Source of the DNA: Bacillota bacterium
GTDB lineage: Bacteria > Bacillota > Clostridia > Lachnospirales > Anaerotignaceae
Reading direction: 5' to 3'
Assembly: GCA_023413275.1 (NCBI GenBank)
Contig: JAEZPX010000020.1
Span: 1-11,716 of the forward strand
Length of the DNA: 11,716 nt
In this document: piece by piece, positions 1 through 6,771 of the stretch
How positions within the stretch are numbered: position 1 is the stretch's first letter
Layout of the letters: every line of letters starts with the position of its first letter
Position numbers and translations under genes: made by a program
The notes under the pieces: generated by a model
Database searches by the model: none
Told to the model about the DNA's origin: nothing
Seen by the model: the letters and a program-made list of their open reading frames with translations, nothing else

Positions 1-1
1 A

Positions 2-58
2 GGCTTGGTAGCAGCATTATCGGCGGTTTCTGATATAGATAAAATGAAGAACGTATAA
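2..58 (+). CDS. 3' end of an unidentified upstream gene (partial)
   Basis: The first 19 codons, counting the stop, are open in the frame starting at base 2 and end in TAA at 56-58. The peptide ends SDIDKMKNV. I do not recognise the gene. The alternation of hydrophobic and charged residues would fit the last helix or strand of a small regulatory domain such as ACT, but this is only a guess. The plus strand is preferred because a plus-strand terminator-like structure with a T-tract begins three bases after the stop codon. The other two plus frames close at once. The minus strand is also open across these few bases, so the call is tentative. Confidence 0.45.
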   Translation, partial: GLVAALSAVSDIDKMKNV

Positions 59-60
59 TA

Positions 61-166
61 GACTCCCTTCAGGCAATAAAAAACGAATGGGCAGAACCTT
101 TGTCCTTCTATTTTGGGATACTAATTGGATATTCCCAAAACTTGAAAAGCCTGAAGGGGGTTTTTT
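61..166 (+). terminator. Large branched terminator-like stem-loop, possible structured RNA
   Basis: Bases 61-74 pair with 149-162 over 14 bp (core CCCTTCAGGC / GCCTGAAGGG, two G-T wobbles near the base). A run of six T at 161-166 follows, as in an intrinsic terminator. The enclosed 74 bases hold two more hairpins: GGGCA 89-93 with TGTCC 101-105 (7-base loop), and TTTTGGGA 111-118 with TCCCAAAA 133-140. The result is a three-way junction. It starts three bases after the stop of the partial upstream gene, so termination of that gene is the simplest role. The branched loop is larger than a normal terminator. I do not recognise a known riboswitch or T-box motif in it. Confidence 0.6.
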
Positions 167-356
167 GGTTCTTTTGAAATAAGGAAGAAAAAGCCTTTAT
201 TGATTAAAATTTACTAAGAAGAGTTGCGTTTTAGTAAAATGGCAGTAAATAAAAGAAAACAAAAGGTATTTTAAGAAAAAATGAAGAGAGTTATTATTTT
301 CAGCATAATAAGTTCTAATTCAACCAGATTGTGGCTAAAATGAATGTAAATAAAAT
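167..356. other. AT-rich gap upstream of groES, no gene seen
   Basis: No open frame with a ribosome binding site is visible. One weak hairpin is present: TTTACTAAGA at 210-219 pairs with 229-238 (10 bp, one wobble, 9-base loop). It has no T-tract on the plus strand and only a short T-rich run on the minus strand, so its role is unclear. The rest is A-rich spacer leading into the groES promoter. Confidence 0.5.
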
Positions 357-387
357 TTGAATAATCTTGAAAAAATGCTAATATAAT
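357..387 (+). promoter_or_regulatory. groESL promoter (sigma-A type)
   Basis: TTGAAT at 357-362 can serve as the -35. Two overlapping -10 choices exist: TAATAT at 379-384 with an upstream TG at 376-377 (16-base spacer, extended -10), or a perfect TATAAT at 382-387 (19-base spacer). Either places the transcription start at about 390-395, right at the edge of the CIRCE operator. That is the usual arrangement for HrcA repression. Confidence 0.65.
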
Positions 388-395
388 ATCAGAAA

Positions 396-422
396 TCAGC
401 ACTCGATTAGGTTGAGTGCTAA
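396..422 (+). promoter_or_regulatory. CIRCE operator for HrcA
   Basis: TCAGCACTC (396-404), nine bases, then GAGTGCTAA (414-422). This matches the CIRCE consensus TTAGCACTC-N9-GAGTGCTAA with one mismatch, C for T at 397. CIRCE is bound by the heat-shock repressor HrcA, whose activity depends on GroEL in the studied Firmicutes. The position between promoter and groES supports HrcA control of both genes. The hrcA gene itself is not in this window. Confidence 0.95.
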
Positions 423-447
423 CAGATACAAATAAGGAGGTAATGAT

Positions 448-735
448 ATGAAACTTTCACCATTAGGAGATAAGGTAGTATTAAAGCAGTTGGAGGCAGA
501 AGAAACAACAAAATCAGGTTTGATTTTAACTTCCCAATCCAAAGAAAAACCCCAGGAAGCAATTGTTGTTGCGGTAGGCCCTGGTGGCATGGTTGGGGAT
601 ACCAAGGTTGAAATGGTTCTAAAAGAAGGGGATCATGTTATTTTCTCCAGATATGGCGCTATGGAAATCAAGTTTGACGGCGAAGAATATCTGGTTATGA
701 AGCAAAATGATATTTTGGCAGTAGTAAAAGACTGA
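448..735 (+). CDS. groES: Co-chaperonin GroES (Hsp10)
   Basis: A 95-residue protein of normal GroES length. It forms the heptameric lid that caps the GroEL chamber in the cytoplasm and helps release folded clients. The N-terminal beta strand contains LGDKVVLKQ, followed by the flexible mobile loop at about residues 18-36 with its hydrophobic GLIL contact (24-27). The core GPGG turn is near 44-47 and the C-terminus reads DILAVVKD. The start is ATG 448, seven bases after AAGGAGG (434-440). It is the first gene of the operon, downstream of the CIRCE operator, and groEL follows after 19 bases. Nothing is unusual in its length or sequence. Confidence 0.97.
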   Translation: MKLSPLGDKVVLKQLEAEETTKSGLILTSQSKEKPQEAIVVAVGPGGMVGDTKVEMVLKEGDHVIFSRYGAMEIKFDGEEYLVMKQNDILAVVKD

Positions 736-754
736 TATAGGAGGCGTTAGAGAT

Positions 755-2383
755 ATGGCAAAGGAAATCAAATATAGTACAGAAGCCAGAAGTGCAATGG
801 CTGCAGGTGTTGATAAATTAGCAAATACAGTTAAAGTTACATTAGGGCCCAAAGGACGAAATGTTGTTTTGGATCGTAAATTTACATCCCCGTTGATTAC
901 AAATGACGGTGTAACAATCGCAAAAGATATAGAGCTGGAAGATCCTTATGAAAATATGGGTGCCCAGTTAGTAAAGGAAGTTGCTACCCAAACAAATGAT
1001 GTTGCCGGTGATGGTACTACTACTGCAACTGTTTTGGCACAGGCAATGATTCAAGAAGGCTTGAAGAATATTGCGGCAGGTGCAAATGCAATTATATTAA
1101 GAAAAGGTATGCATAAAGCAACAGAAGCGGCTGTGGCAGAAATTAAGAAAATGAGTCAGGCTGTTACAACAAAAAAGCATATCTCAAATGTTGCTGCAAT
1201 CTCTGCCGGAGATGACGAAGTTGGTGATATGATTGCTGATGCCATGGAAAAAGTTACAAACGATGGCGTAATTACAGTAGAAGAATCCAAAACCATGAAA
1301 ACAGAGTTGGAATTGGTGGAAGGTATGCAGTTTGACAAAGGTTACCTTTCTTCCTATATGTCCACAGATATGGAAAAGATGGTTGCTATTTTGGAAGATC
1401 CATATATTCTTGTAACAGATAAAAAGATTTCCAATATTCAAGAGTTGGTTCCTGTTTTGGAACAGGTTATGCAGGCAAACGGCAAAATTTTAATTATTGC
1501 TGATGATGTGGAAGGGGAAGCTTTGGCTACCCTAGTTGTAAATAAACTAAGAGGAACTTTCACTTGTGTTGCTGTAAAGGCACCGGGATATGGTGAAAGA
1601 AGAAAAGCCCAGCTTGCTGATATTGCCGCATTGACAGGGGCACAGGTTATTTCTGAAGAAATTGGTTTGGACCTGAAAGAAACAACATTGGATATGTTGG
1701 GTCGTGCGAAAACAGTTCGTGTTGAAAAAGAATTGACAATCATTGCGGATGGTGCTGGGGCAAAAGATGAAATTGAAGGCCGTATCCATCAAATTAGAAA
1801 GGCAATTGACGAAACCGATTCTGACTTCGATAGAGAAAAATTGCAGGAAAGACTTGCAAAACTCAGTGGCGGTGTAGCTGTGATTAAGGTTGGTGCGGCT
1901 ACAGAAACAGAAATGAAAGAAAAGAAACTCCGTATGGAGGATGCTTTGGCAGCAACAAGAGCTGCTGTGGAAGAAGGCATTGTTGCTGGCGGTGGTACAG
2001 TTTTGGTTCATGCAATTGAGAGTGTGAAAGCTGCATGTGCGAATTTAACTGGCGATGAGAAAACAGGCGCAGCCATTGTTATAAAGGCATTAGAAGCACC
2101 TTTGCGTCAGATTGTAGAGAATGCAGGCTTAGAAGGTTCCGTTATTGTGAATAAAGTGAAAGAAATGCCTGAAGGCGTTGGTTTTAATGCATTAACAGAG
2201 GAGTATGTTGAAATGGTAGAGGCGGGGATTCTTGACCCTGCAAAGGTAACAAGAAGTGCTTTGCAAAACGCAACTTCTGTTGCATCCTCTTTCTTGACAA
2301 CAGAAGCTGTTGTTGCAGAATTGCCTTCAAAGGCTCCTGCTATGCCTGATCCAGGTATGGGAGGAATGGGCGGCTACATGTAA
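755..2383 (+). CDS. groEL: Chaperonin GroEL (Hsp60)
   Basis: 542 residues, the expected length for the ATP-driven folding chaperone that forms two stacked heptameric rings in the cytoplasm. The phosphate-binding GPKGRNV lies at 31-37, the ATP-binding GDGTTTAT at 85-92, and the protein ends in the flexible glycine/methionine-rich tail GMGGMGGYM. The equatorial, intermediate and apical regions are all present without interruption. The start is ATG 755, ten bases after AGGAGG (739-744). It is co-transcribed with groES (19-base gap) from the CIRCE-controlled promoter, and a strong terminator follows at 2414-2447. This is the only chaperonin gene visible, so it is probably the housekeeping copy. 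Confidence 0.98.
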   Translation: MAKEIKYSTEARSAMAAGVDKLANTVKVTLGPKGRNVVLDRKFTSPLITNDGVTIAKDIELEDPYENMGAQLVKEVATQTNDVAGDGTTTATVLAQAMIQEGLKNIAAGANAIILRKGMHKATEAAVAEIKKMSQAVTTKKHISNVAAISAGDDEVGDMIADAMEKVTNDGVITVEESKTMKTELELVEGMQFDKGYLSSYMSTDMEKMVAILEDPYILVTDKKISNIQELVPVLEQVMQANGKILIIADDVEGEALATLVVNKLRGTFTCVAVKAPGYGERRKAQLADIAALTGAQVISEEIGLDLKETTLDMLGRAKTVRVEKELTIIADGAGAKDEIEGRIHQIRKAIDETDSDFDREKLQERLAKLSGGVAVIKVGAATETEMKEKKLRMEDALAATRAAVEEGIVAGGGTVLVHAIESVKAACANLTGDEKTGAAIVIKALEAPLRQIVENAGLEGSVIVNKVKEMPEGVGFNALTEEYVEMVEAGILDPAKVTRSALQNATSVASSFLTTEAVVAELPSKAPAMPDPGMGGMGGYM

Positions 2384-2413
2384 TAAAAAGAGCTGTCTAT
2401 CATAGAGAAGTTT

Positions 2414-2447
2414 AAAAGTCCCCTTGCTAAAGCAGGGGGACTTTTTT
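2414..2447 (+). terminator. Intrinsic terminator of groESL
   Basis: AAAAGTCCCCTTGC (2414-2427) pairs with GCAGGGGGACTTTT (2432-2445) around the loop TAAA, with one G-T wobble, and the T-tract covers 2442-2447. It lies 30 bases after the groEL stop. Confidence 0.95.
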
Positions 2448-2841
2448 CAAGTAGGATAGAAAAATAGCTTTTGACACATAAAGATTTCATTTTGTCATAC
2501 AAAGATTTTGAATAACCTCTTCTTTGGGTGGAAAATTCTAAAATAAATGCATAATTTGGTTGGATAATGGAAAAACTTTGAAAAATAAGAGAATATTTCA
2601 TAATATTGCATACAGAATTCATAATAAGGGAGAAGGGGTGAGAAAGGATTTGGTGTATAGGTTAACATATAAATGAAATAATTTTTATTAACAGAAAAGA
2701 TAAAAGGGCATAATAAATTAACATAATATTCAAAATTTGTATTTTTTGTCGAATCTTTTGGAAAGTGTCTTTGAATGGAAAACATATGTACAAATCATGA
2801 AAAAAATGTCCGTCCAGAAAAAACTTTTTTGGGTTTTTCTA
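2448..2841. other. AT-rich gap between groEL and sdaAB, no gene seen
   Basis: Nearly 400 very AT-rich bases without a convincing gene. Any open frames lack a ribosome binding site and have no recognisable protein pattern. Two imperfect adjacent 21-base copies (2469-2489 and 2490-2510, 16 of 21 identical) share TTTTG and AAAGATTT. The hexamer TTAACA recurs three times between about 2660 and 2725. These may be chance in such biased sequence. An A/T-rich hairpin (2814-2832) sits just before the sdaAB promoter. Confidence 0.5.
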
Positions 2842-2871
2842 TTGACTTTGACAAAAAAGTTCATATATAAT
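2842..2871 (+). promoter_or_regulatory. Promoter of the serine dehydratase cluster
   Basis: TTGACT (2842-2847), an 18-base spacer and a perfect TATAAT (2866-2871). A second TTGACA at 2848-2853 is too close to this -10. The predicted start near 2878 gives a leader of about 73 bases containing a short hairpin (GAAAAA 2883-2888 with TTTTTC 2893-2898). Confidence 0.75.
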
Positions 2872-2950
2872 TGCTGTACTAGGAAAAAAAGATTTTTCAT
2901 TCAACAGTATATTTTAAAATTCGAAGTTGAATTGGAAGGGGGAATATGGT

Positions 2951-3613
2951 TTGTTGCAGGTGTTCGATATTATCGGTCCTATTATGATTGGACCATCCAG
3001 TTCACACACTGCCGGTGCCGTTCGCATTGGGAAATATGCACGTTCTATTTTAGGGGACACGCCTGTTTCTGCAATTATTCGTTTTAGTGGCTCTTTTTCA
3101 AAAACTTATAAAGGACATGGTACTGATAAGGCAATTGTTGCCGGTATTTTAGGCATGGAAACTGATGATGAGCGAATTCGCACAAGCTTGGAAATTGCAA
3201 AAGAAGAGGGGCTTGCGTATACCTTTGAGGAAATAGAAATTGACGGTGCCCATCCCAATACAGCGGAAATTCTTTTGAAATCCGCTGATGGCAAAGAGAT
3301 TTTGGTGCAAGGAGCATCCATTGGCGGTGGCAACATCATAATAAATAAAATTAATAATACAGTGGTTTCTATTTCGGGCAAATCAGATACGCTGATTATT
3401 CCTCATGAGGATGTTCCTGGCATGATTGCAATTGTAACAAATATCCTTGCGGAACATTCTGTGAATATTCATGGATTTTCTCTATGTAGAGATCACAAAG
3501 GTGGAACAGCGGTAATGACCATAGAAATTGATGGTGATATTGATGAATCTATTAATAAAGTCATTTTAGAACAACCCAATATTTTGGCTTCGACAATATT
3601 AAAAGCTATTTAG
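2951..3613 (+). CDS. sdaAB: L-serine dehydratase, beta subunit (iron-sulfur type)
   Basis: Regulatory subunit of the two-subunit, oxygen-sensitive L-serine ammonia-lyase, which converts L-serine to pyruvate and ammonia. With the TTG 2951 start it has 220 residues. The family signature GPSSSHTAG is at 14-22, with GHGTD at 55-59 and HPNT at 101-104, all in the substrate-binding-like domain. An ACT domain fills about 147-219. The frame is open further upstream to a TTG at 2927. However, AAGGGGG (2936-2942) lies within that extension and is eight bases before TTG 2951, and family members begin with a few residues before VFDIIGP. TTG 2954 is also possible. No ATG in frame fits. sdaAA follows 117 bases downstream. 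Confidence 0.93.
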   Translation: MLQVFDIIGPIMIGPSSSHTAGAVRIGKYARSILGDTPVSAIIRFSGSFSKTYKGHGTDKAIVAGILGMETDDERIRTSLEIAKEEGLAYTFEEIEIDGAHPNTAEILLKSADGKEILVQGASIGGGNIIINKINNTVVSISGKSDTLIIPHEDVPGMIAIVTNILAEHSVNIHGFSLCRDHKGGTAVMTIEIDGDIDESINKVILEQPNILASTILKAI

Positions 3614-3658
3614 TTTATTTGAAAAGTGGCTTATGCAATGTTAGTCTTAGATGACACT

Positions 3659-3687
3659 TTGAGTTTTAAACAACAAATAATTTTAAT
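3659..3687 (+). promoter_or_regulatory. Possible internal promoter before sdaAA
   Basis: TTGAGT (3659-3664), 17 bases, TTTAAT (3682-3687) in the 117-base gap between the two dehydratase subunit genes. The -10 matches five of six consensus bases and the -35 four. The gap also holds a weak 6-bp inverted repeat (AAAGTG 3623-3628 with CACTTT 3655-3660). Two subunits of one enzyme do not need separate promoters, so this is tentative. Confidence 0.35.
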
Positions 3688-3730
3688 AAATTTGCATTAA
3701 AATAAAAGTCTTTCGAAATGGGGTTAGAAA

Positions 3731-4609
3731 ATGAAGTATGATTCTTTAGCGGATTTGGTTTTAGAGGCTGAGAAGCAAAATTTGCCTCTTTGCAAGTTGG
3801 TTTTAAAAGATCAATCTGAAACGACAGAAACAGATGAAACTTTACTGTTTGAAAATATGAAGCGTTCCTTAACTGTTATGCGTGATTCCGTAGAAACAGG
3901 TTTGGATGGCCAAAAGCGTTCTGCCAGCGGGCTTACCGGTGGAGATGCTTATAAAATGAATGAAGCTGTAAAGGCAAACAAAAATATTTGTGGGAAAATT
4001 TTCGGAAATGCAATGGTGAAAGCTCTTGCGGTTTCCCAGACGAATGCCTGTATGGGAAGAATTGTTGCAGCGCCTACTGCGGGCAGCTGCGGTATATTGC
4101 CCGCGGCACTATTAACAATTTCCGAAGATAGAAATATTCCTGATGATGAAGTTGTAATGTCATTATTCACTGCATCAGCGGTGGGATTGGTCATAGCAAA
4201 TAAGGCAAGCATTGCCGGTGCAGAAGGTGGATGTCAGGCGGAATGTGGAGCAGCGAGTGCCATGGCTGCGTCTGCATTGGTTGAGCTTTGTGGAGGTACA
4301 CCTAAGCAGAGTGAACATGCATGTGCTATTGCTTTAAAGAATATTTTAGGCTTGGTTTGTGATCCTGTTGCAGGATTAGTTGAAATTCCTTGCATTAAGA
4401 GAAATGCAATGGGTGTTGCAAATGCTTTTGTAGCCGCAGAGTTGGCTTTAGCAGGTGTGGAAAGTGCAATTCCTGCTGATGAGGTCATTTATGCAATGAA
4501 AAAAATAGGGGAGGCAATGTCTCCAGCTTTAAAAGAAACGGCAGAGGGTGGTTTGGCTGCCACTCCAACAGGTAAAAAGCTTTGTGAAAAAGTTTTTGGT
4601 CATTGTTAA
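3731..4609 (+). CDS. sdaAA: L-serine dehydratase, alpha subunit (iron-sulfur catalytic)
   Basis: Catalytic subunit, 292 residues, the normal size. It carries the [4Fe-4S] cluster that dehydrates L-serine to pyruvate plus ammonia. Three cysteines sit at 168 (GGCQAECG), 210 (GLVCDP) and 221 (EIPCIKRN). Their spacing of 42 and 11 equals that of the cluster ligands I recall for the Legionella enzyme (343, 385, 396). SASGLTGGD (64-72) and APTAGSCG (114-121) are further family motifs. The last residue, Cys292, matches the C-terminal cysteine that acts as fourth ligand in the Legionella enzyme. The start is ATG 3731, with only a weak GGGG (3720-3723) as ribosome binding site, so expression may be lower than or coupled to sdaAB. 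The transporter gene follows. Confidence 0.96.
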   Translation: MKYDSLADLVLEAEKQNLPLCKLVLKDQSETTETDETLLFENMKRSLTVMRDSVETGLDGQKRSASGLTGGDAYKMNEAVKANKNICGKIFGNAMVKALAVSQTNACMGRIVAAPTAGSCGILPAALLTISEDRNIPDDEVVMSLFTASAVGLVIANKASIAGAEGGCQAECGAASAMAASALVELCGGTPKQSEHACAIALKNILGLVCDPVAGLVEIPCIKRNAMGVANAFVAAELALAGVESAIPADEVIYAMKKIGEAMSPALKETAEGGLAATPTGKKLCEKVFGHC

Positions 4610-4622
4610 TCAATATTTTATC

Positions 4623-4637
4623 TTTCGTACAACCATT
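4623..4637 (+). repeat. Left arm of 15-bp inverted repeat around the sstT gene
   Basis: TTTCGTACAACCATT in the 5' gap of the transporter gene is the exact reverse complement of 5932-5946 in its 3' gap. In the mRNA these two stretches could pair perfectly. Confidence 0.8.
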
Positions 4638-4680
4638 GTTACTGGAATAATAATATTAAAAAAATAGGAGAATGGATAAA

Positions 4681-5907
4681 ATGGGTAGTTTATTACAAAA
4701 ATGGAATTCTATCAGTCTTGTTAAGCGTATCTTGGCAGGTTTGGTTATTGGTGCTTTTCTTGGCAAAATAATTCCAAACATAGCAGTTATTGCTCTTTTA
4801 GGTGATTTATTCGTTGGTGCATTAAAGGGTGTTGCACCAATCTTAGTATTTTTCTTGGTAATGAGCTCTTTGGCTCAGCATAAAAAAGGCGCAAAGACAA
4901 ACATGGGCACTGTTATTGCTCTGTACTTAATTGGTACGTTCTCTGCTGCTGTAGTAGCAGTTATTGCTAGCTTCATGTTCCCTGTCACTTTAACGTTGAC
5001 AGATATCGCAGCTGAAGCGGCTGCTCCTCCAGATGGTGTTGGCACAGTTATTAAAACATTGCTTTTGAACGTAGTTCAGAATCCAATTGCATCTCTTTCA
5101 ACAGCAAACTACATTGGTATTTTGGCATGGGCAGTTGTTTTTGGTCTGGCATTAAAGCATTCTTCAGATTCTACAAAAACAATGCTGGGCAACTTTGCAG
5201 ATGCAGTTTCTCAGGCAGTTAGATGGGTAATTAGCTTTGCACCTTTTGGTATTTTAGGTCTTGTTTATACAACAGTTTCCACAAGTGGTTTGGGCATTTT
5301 CACAGACTACGGCAAATTGTTATTAGTGTTGGTAGGATGTATGGCAGTTGTTGCTTTGATTGTAAATCCTTTGATTGTTTTCTTAAATATCAAACAGAAT
5401 CCATATCCTTTGGTATTTAAGTGTTTGAAAGACAGCTTTATTACAGCATTCTTTACACGTAGCTCTGCTGCAAATATTCCTGTGAATATGACTCTTTGTG
5501 AATCTTTAGGCTTGGATGAGGATAACTATTCTGTATCTATTCCTTTGGGCGCAACAATCAATATGGCTGGTGCTGCAATTACCATTACAGTAATGGCATT
5601 GGCAGCGGTAAACACATTGGGCTATACTGTTGATATTGGTACAGCCATAGTATTAAGTGTTGTTGCTGCAGTTTCCGCTTGTGGTGCTTCCGGCGTTGCT
5701 GGTGGTTCCTTGCTCTTGATTCCTCTGGCATGCTCCCTGTTTGGTATTTCTAATGATATCGCAATGCAGGTTGTAGGTGTTGGTTTCATCATCGGTGTTG
5801 TTCAGGATTCTTGCGAAACAGGCTTGAACTCCTCTACAGATGCATTGTTTACAGCAGCTGCAGAATTTAGACAGTGGAAGAAACAAGGAAAACCTATTAA
5901 ATGGTAA
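4681..5907 (+). CDS. sstT: Na+/serine (threonine) symporter, SstT type
   Basis: A polytopic inner-membrane protein of the dicarboxylate/amino acid:cation symporter family, closest in pattern to SstT, which imports serine and threonine with sodium. With the 4681 start it has 408 residues, the usual SstT length. Hydrophobic segments alternate along the whole chain. The serine-rich re-entrant motif TRSSAANIP is at 259-267, GATINMAG at 290-297 and GASGVAGGS at 335-343. An ATG at 4672 is also in frame, but AGGAG (4666-4670) leaves only one base before it and ten before ATG 4681, so 4681 is the better start. It is the third gene of the cluster after sdaAB-sdaAA, which points to serine as the main substrate. 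Substrate choice between serine and threonine cannot be read from sequence alone. Confidence 0.9.
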   Translation: MGSLLQKWNSISLVKRILAGLVIGAFLGKIIPNIAVIALLGDLFVGALKGVAPILVFFLVMSSLAQHKKGAKTNMGTVIALYLIGTFSAAVVAVIASFMFPVTLTLTDIAAEAAAPPDGVGTVIKTLLLNVVQNPIASLSTANYIGILAWAVVFGLALKHSSDSTKTMLGNFADAVSQAVRWVISFAPFGILGLVYTTVSTSGLGIFTDYGKLLLVLVGCMAVVALIVNPLIVFLNIKQNPYPLVFKCLKDSFITAFFTRSSAANIPVNMTLCESLGLDEDNYSVSIPLGATINMAGAAITITVMALAAVNTLGYTVDIGTAIVLSVVAAVSACGASGVAGGSLLLIPLACSLFGISNDIAMQVVGVGFIIGVVQDSCETGLNSSTDALFTAAAEFRQWKKQGKPIKW

Positions 5908-5931
5908 TATATTTTAAGCTATAAATTCGTA

Positions 5932-5946
5932 AATGGTTGTACGAAA
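5932..5946 (-). repeat. Right arm of 15-bp inverted repeat around the sstT gene
   Basis: AATGGTTGTACGAAA is the perfect inverted copy of 4623-4637. It lies 24 bases after the sstT stop codon and before the operon terminator. Confidence 0.8.
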
Positions 5947-5996
5947 ATAGTTTTTGAAGTATAACAAAGGTGTTATCTATAATATTAGTTTTAAAG

Positions 5997-6025
5997 AAAA
6001 AGCGGTGATTGTATCACCGCTTTTT
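5997..6025 (+). terminator. Intrinsic terminator of the sdaAB-sdaAA-sstT cluster
   Basis: A 13-bp perfect stem, AAAAAGCGGTGAT (5997-6009) with ATCACCGCTTTTT (6013-6025), loop TGT. The A-run on one side and T-run on the other mean it could work in both directions. It separates the serine cluster from convergent luxS. Confidence 0.93.
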
Positions 6026-6100
6026 GTATTTCGGGGATAACATAGAATTATAAAAAGTAAAGTTTTACTTTAGAATTTTTAAGAGCATATTTACCGTAAT

Positions 6101-6147
6101 AAAAAAAGCAACCATGGAAAAGAAAAGTTTCTTTCCCGGGTTGCTTT
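6101..6147 (-). terminator. Intrinsic terminator of luxS (minus strand)
   Basis: Read on the minus strand, AAAGCAACC (6147-6139) pairs with GGTTGCTTT (6113-6105), and the inner A/G-rich and T/C-rich segments (6116-6136) extend the stem with small bulges. The plus-strand A-run 6101-6107 is a seven-base T-tract on the minus strand. It lies 15 bases after the luxS stop. Confidence 0.88.
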
Positions 6148-6162
6148 ATATTTATCTGTGAT

Positions 6163-6648
6163 TTATTTTTCTTGGCGAGGATAGACCATATTTTCTTCTT
6201 TTAGGCAGGATAATACCTCATCAAAGAATTTTTTACATTCAATTTTGGTTATTTCTAAATTGTGATCTAAATAATTTCCACACATTTCTGCTTTTGCGGC
6301 AGGAAGCTCGCCGGAAAATTTACTCATATAGTCATAGCATTCCTTTATAATCTCTGCCACATCTTTGGATTCTAAGTCTCCTTTAAAGATAGCATACATA
6401 CCTGTGCGGCATCCCATGGGGCCAACATAAATTGTTTTTTCTGCCCAAAGGGGATGACTTCGAAAGAAAGTAGCCATTAAATGCTCGATGGTATGCATAA
6501 CGGCAGTATCCATAACCATTTCACGGTTGGGTTCTTTCATACGAATATCAAAGGTAGTTAAAACGCCGTTTTCAACAGTATCCTTTCTGGATACGTAAAT
6601 TCCTCTTAAAAGTATATTGTGATCAATGCCAAAGCTGGTAACATCCAT
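6163..6648 (-). CDS. luxS: S-ribosylhomocysteine lyase LuxS
   Basis: 161 residues, full length. LuxS cleaves S-ribosylhomocysteine to homocysteine and 4,5-dihydroxypentanedione, the precursor of autoinducer AI-2, as part of the activated methyl cycle in the cytoplasm. The metal site is complete: His52 and His56 in HTIEH and Cys123 in MCGNYLDHN. The catalytic Cys80 in GPMGCRTG and the base Glu55 are present. The start is at 6648, with AAAGGACG (6663-6656) as ribosome binding site. The gene stands alone with its own promoter and terminator. The usual partner, the nucleosidase gene mtn/pfs, is not adjacent. No SAM or SAH riboswitch is recognisable in the short leader. Confidence 0.97.
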   Translation of the reverse strand: MDVTSFGIDHNILLRGIYVSRKDTVENGVLTTFDIRMKEPNREMVMDTAVMHTIEHLMATFFRSHPLWAEKTIYVGPMGCRTGMYAIFKGDLESKDVAEIIKECYDYMSKFSGELPAAKAEMCGNYLDHNLEITKIECKKFFDEVLSCLKEENMVYPRQEK

Positions 6649-6687
6649 AATTTTTCGTCCTTTCTTTTTACAATCTCAAACAAGGTC

Positions 6688-6716
6688 ATTCTAACTGTTT
6701 TTTTAAAGAAATTCAA
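6688..6716 (-). promoter_or_regulatory. luxS promoter (minus strand)
   Basis: On the minus strand TTGAAT (6716-6711), a 17-base spacer and TAGAAT (6693-6688). The start near 6681 gives a leader of about 33 bases. It points away from the HD-domain gene promoter in the same 164-base divergent region. Confidence 0.75.
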
Positions 6717-6771
6717 GTAGAACTTTAAACGGAAAGGGTTGTTCGTCAGAGATATTTGGGGTAAAATGTTT

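Noticed and set aside
87..182. A 31-codon open frame inside the branched structure, with two tryptophan codons, resembling an attenuator leader peptide
   Set aside because: No ribosome binding site precedes it, there is no biosynthetic gene directly downstream, and the frame is explained by the stem-loop sequence.
1547..2011. A 154-codon minus-strand open frame inside groEL
   Set aside because: It lies fully antisense to a certain gene, is rich in Cys, Phe and Asn as expected for a shadow frame, and has no start signals.
2469..2510. Two adjacent imperfect 21-base repeats, considered as a CRISPR-like or operator array
   Set aside because: Only two copies, 16 of 21 identical, no spacers and no cas genes. 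Sequence bias is enough to explain them.
2776..2871. A 31-codon open frame starting ATG GAA AAC upstream of sdaAB
   Set aside because: It lacks a ribosome binding site and ends inside the sdaAB promoter, so it would lie upstream of the predicted transcript start.
2737..3087. A 116-codon plus-strand open frame before and across the start of sdaAB
   Set aside because: It has no ribosome binding site, its sequence is low-complexity from AT-rich DNA, and its second half overlaps the well-supported sdaAB gene in another frame.
6054..6071. AAAGTAAA-GT-TTTACTTT palindrome between two terminators
   Set aside because: It is purely A/T-rich, lies between two strong terminators of convergent genes, and has no T-tract or clear role.
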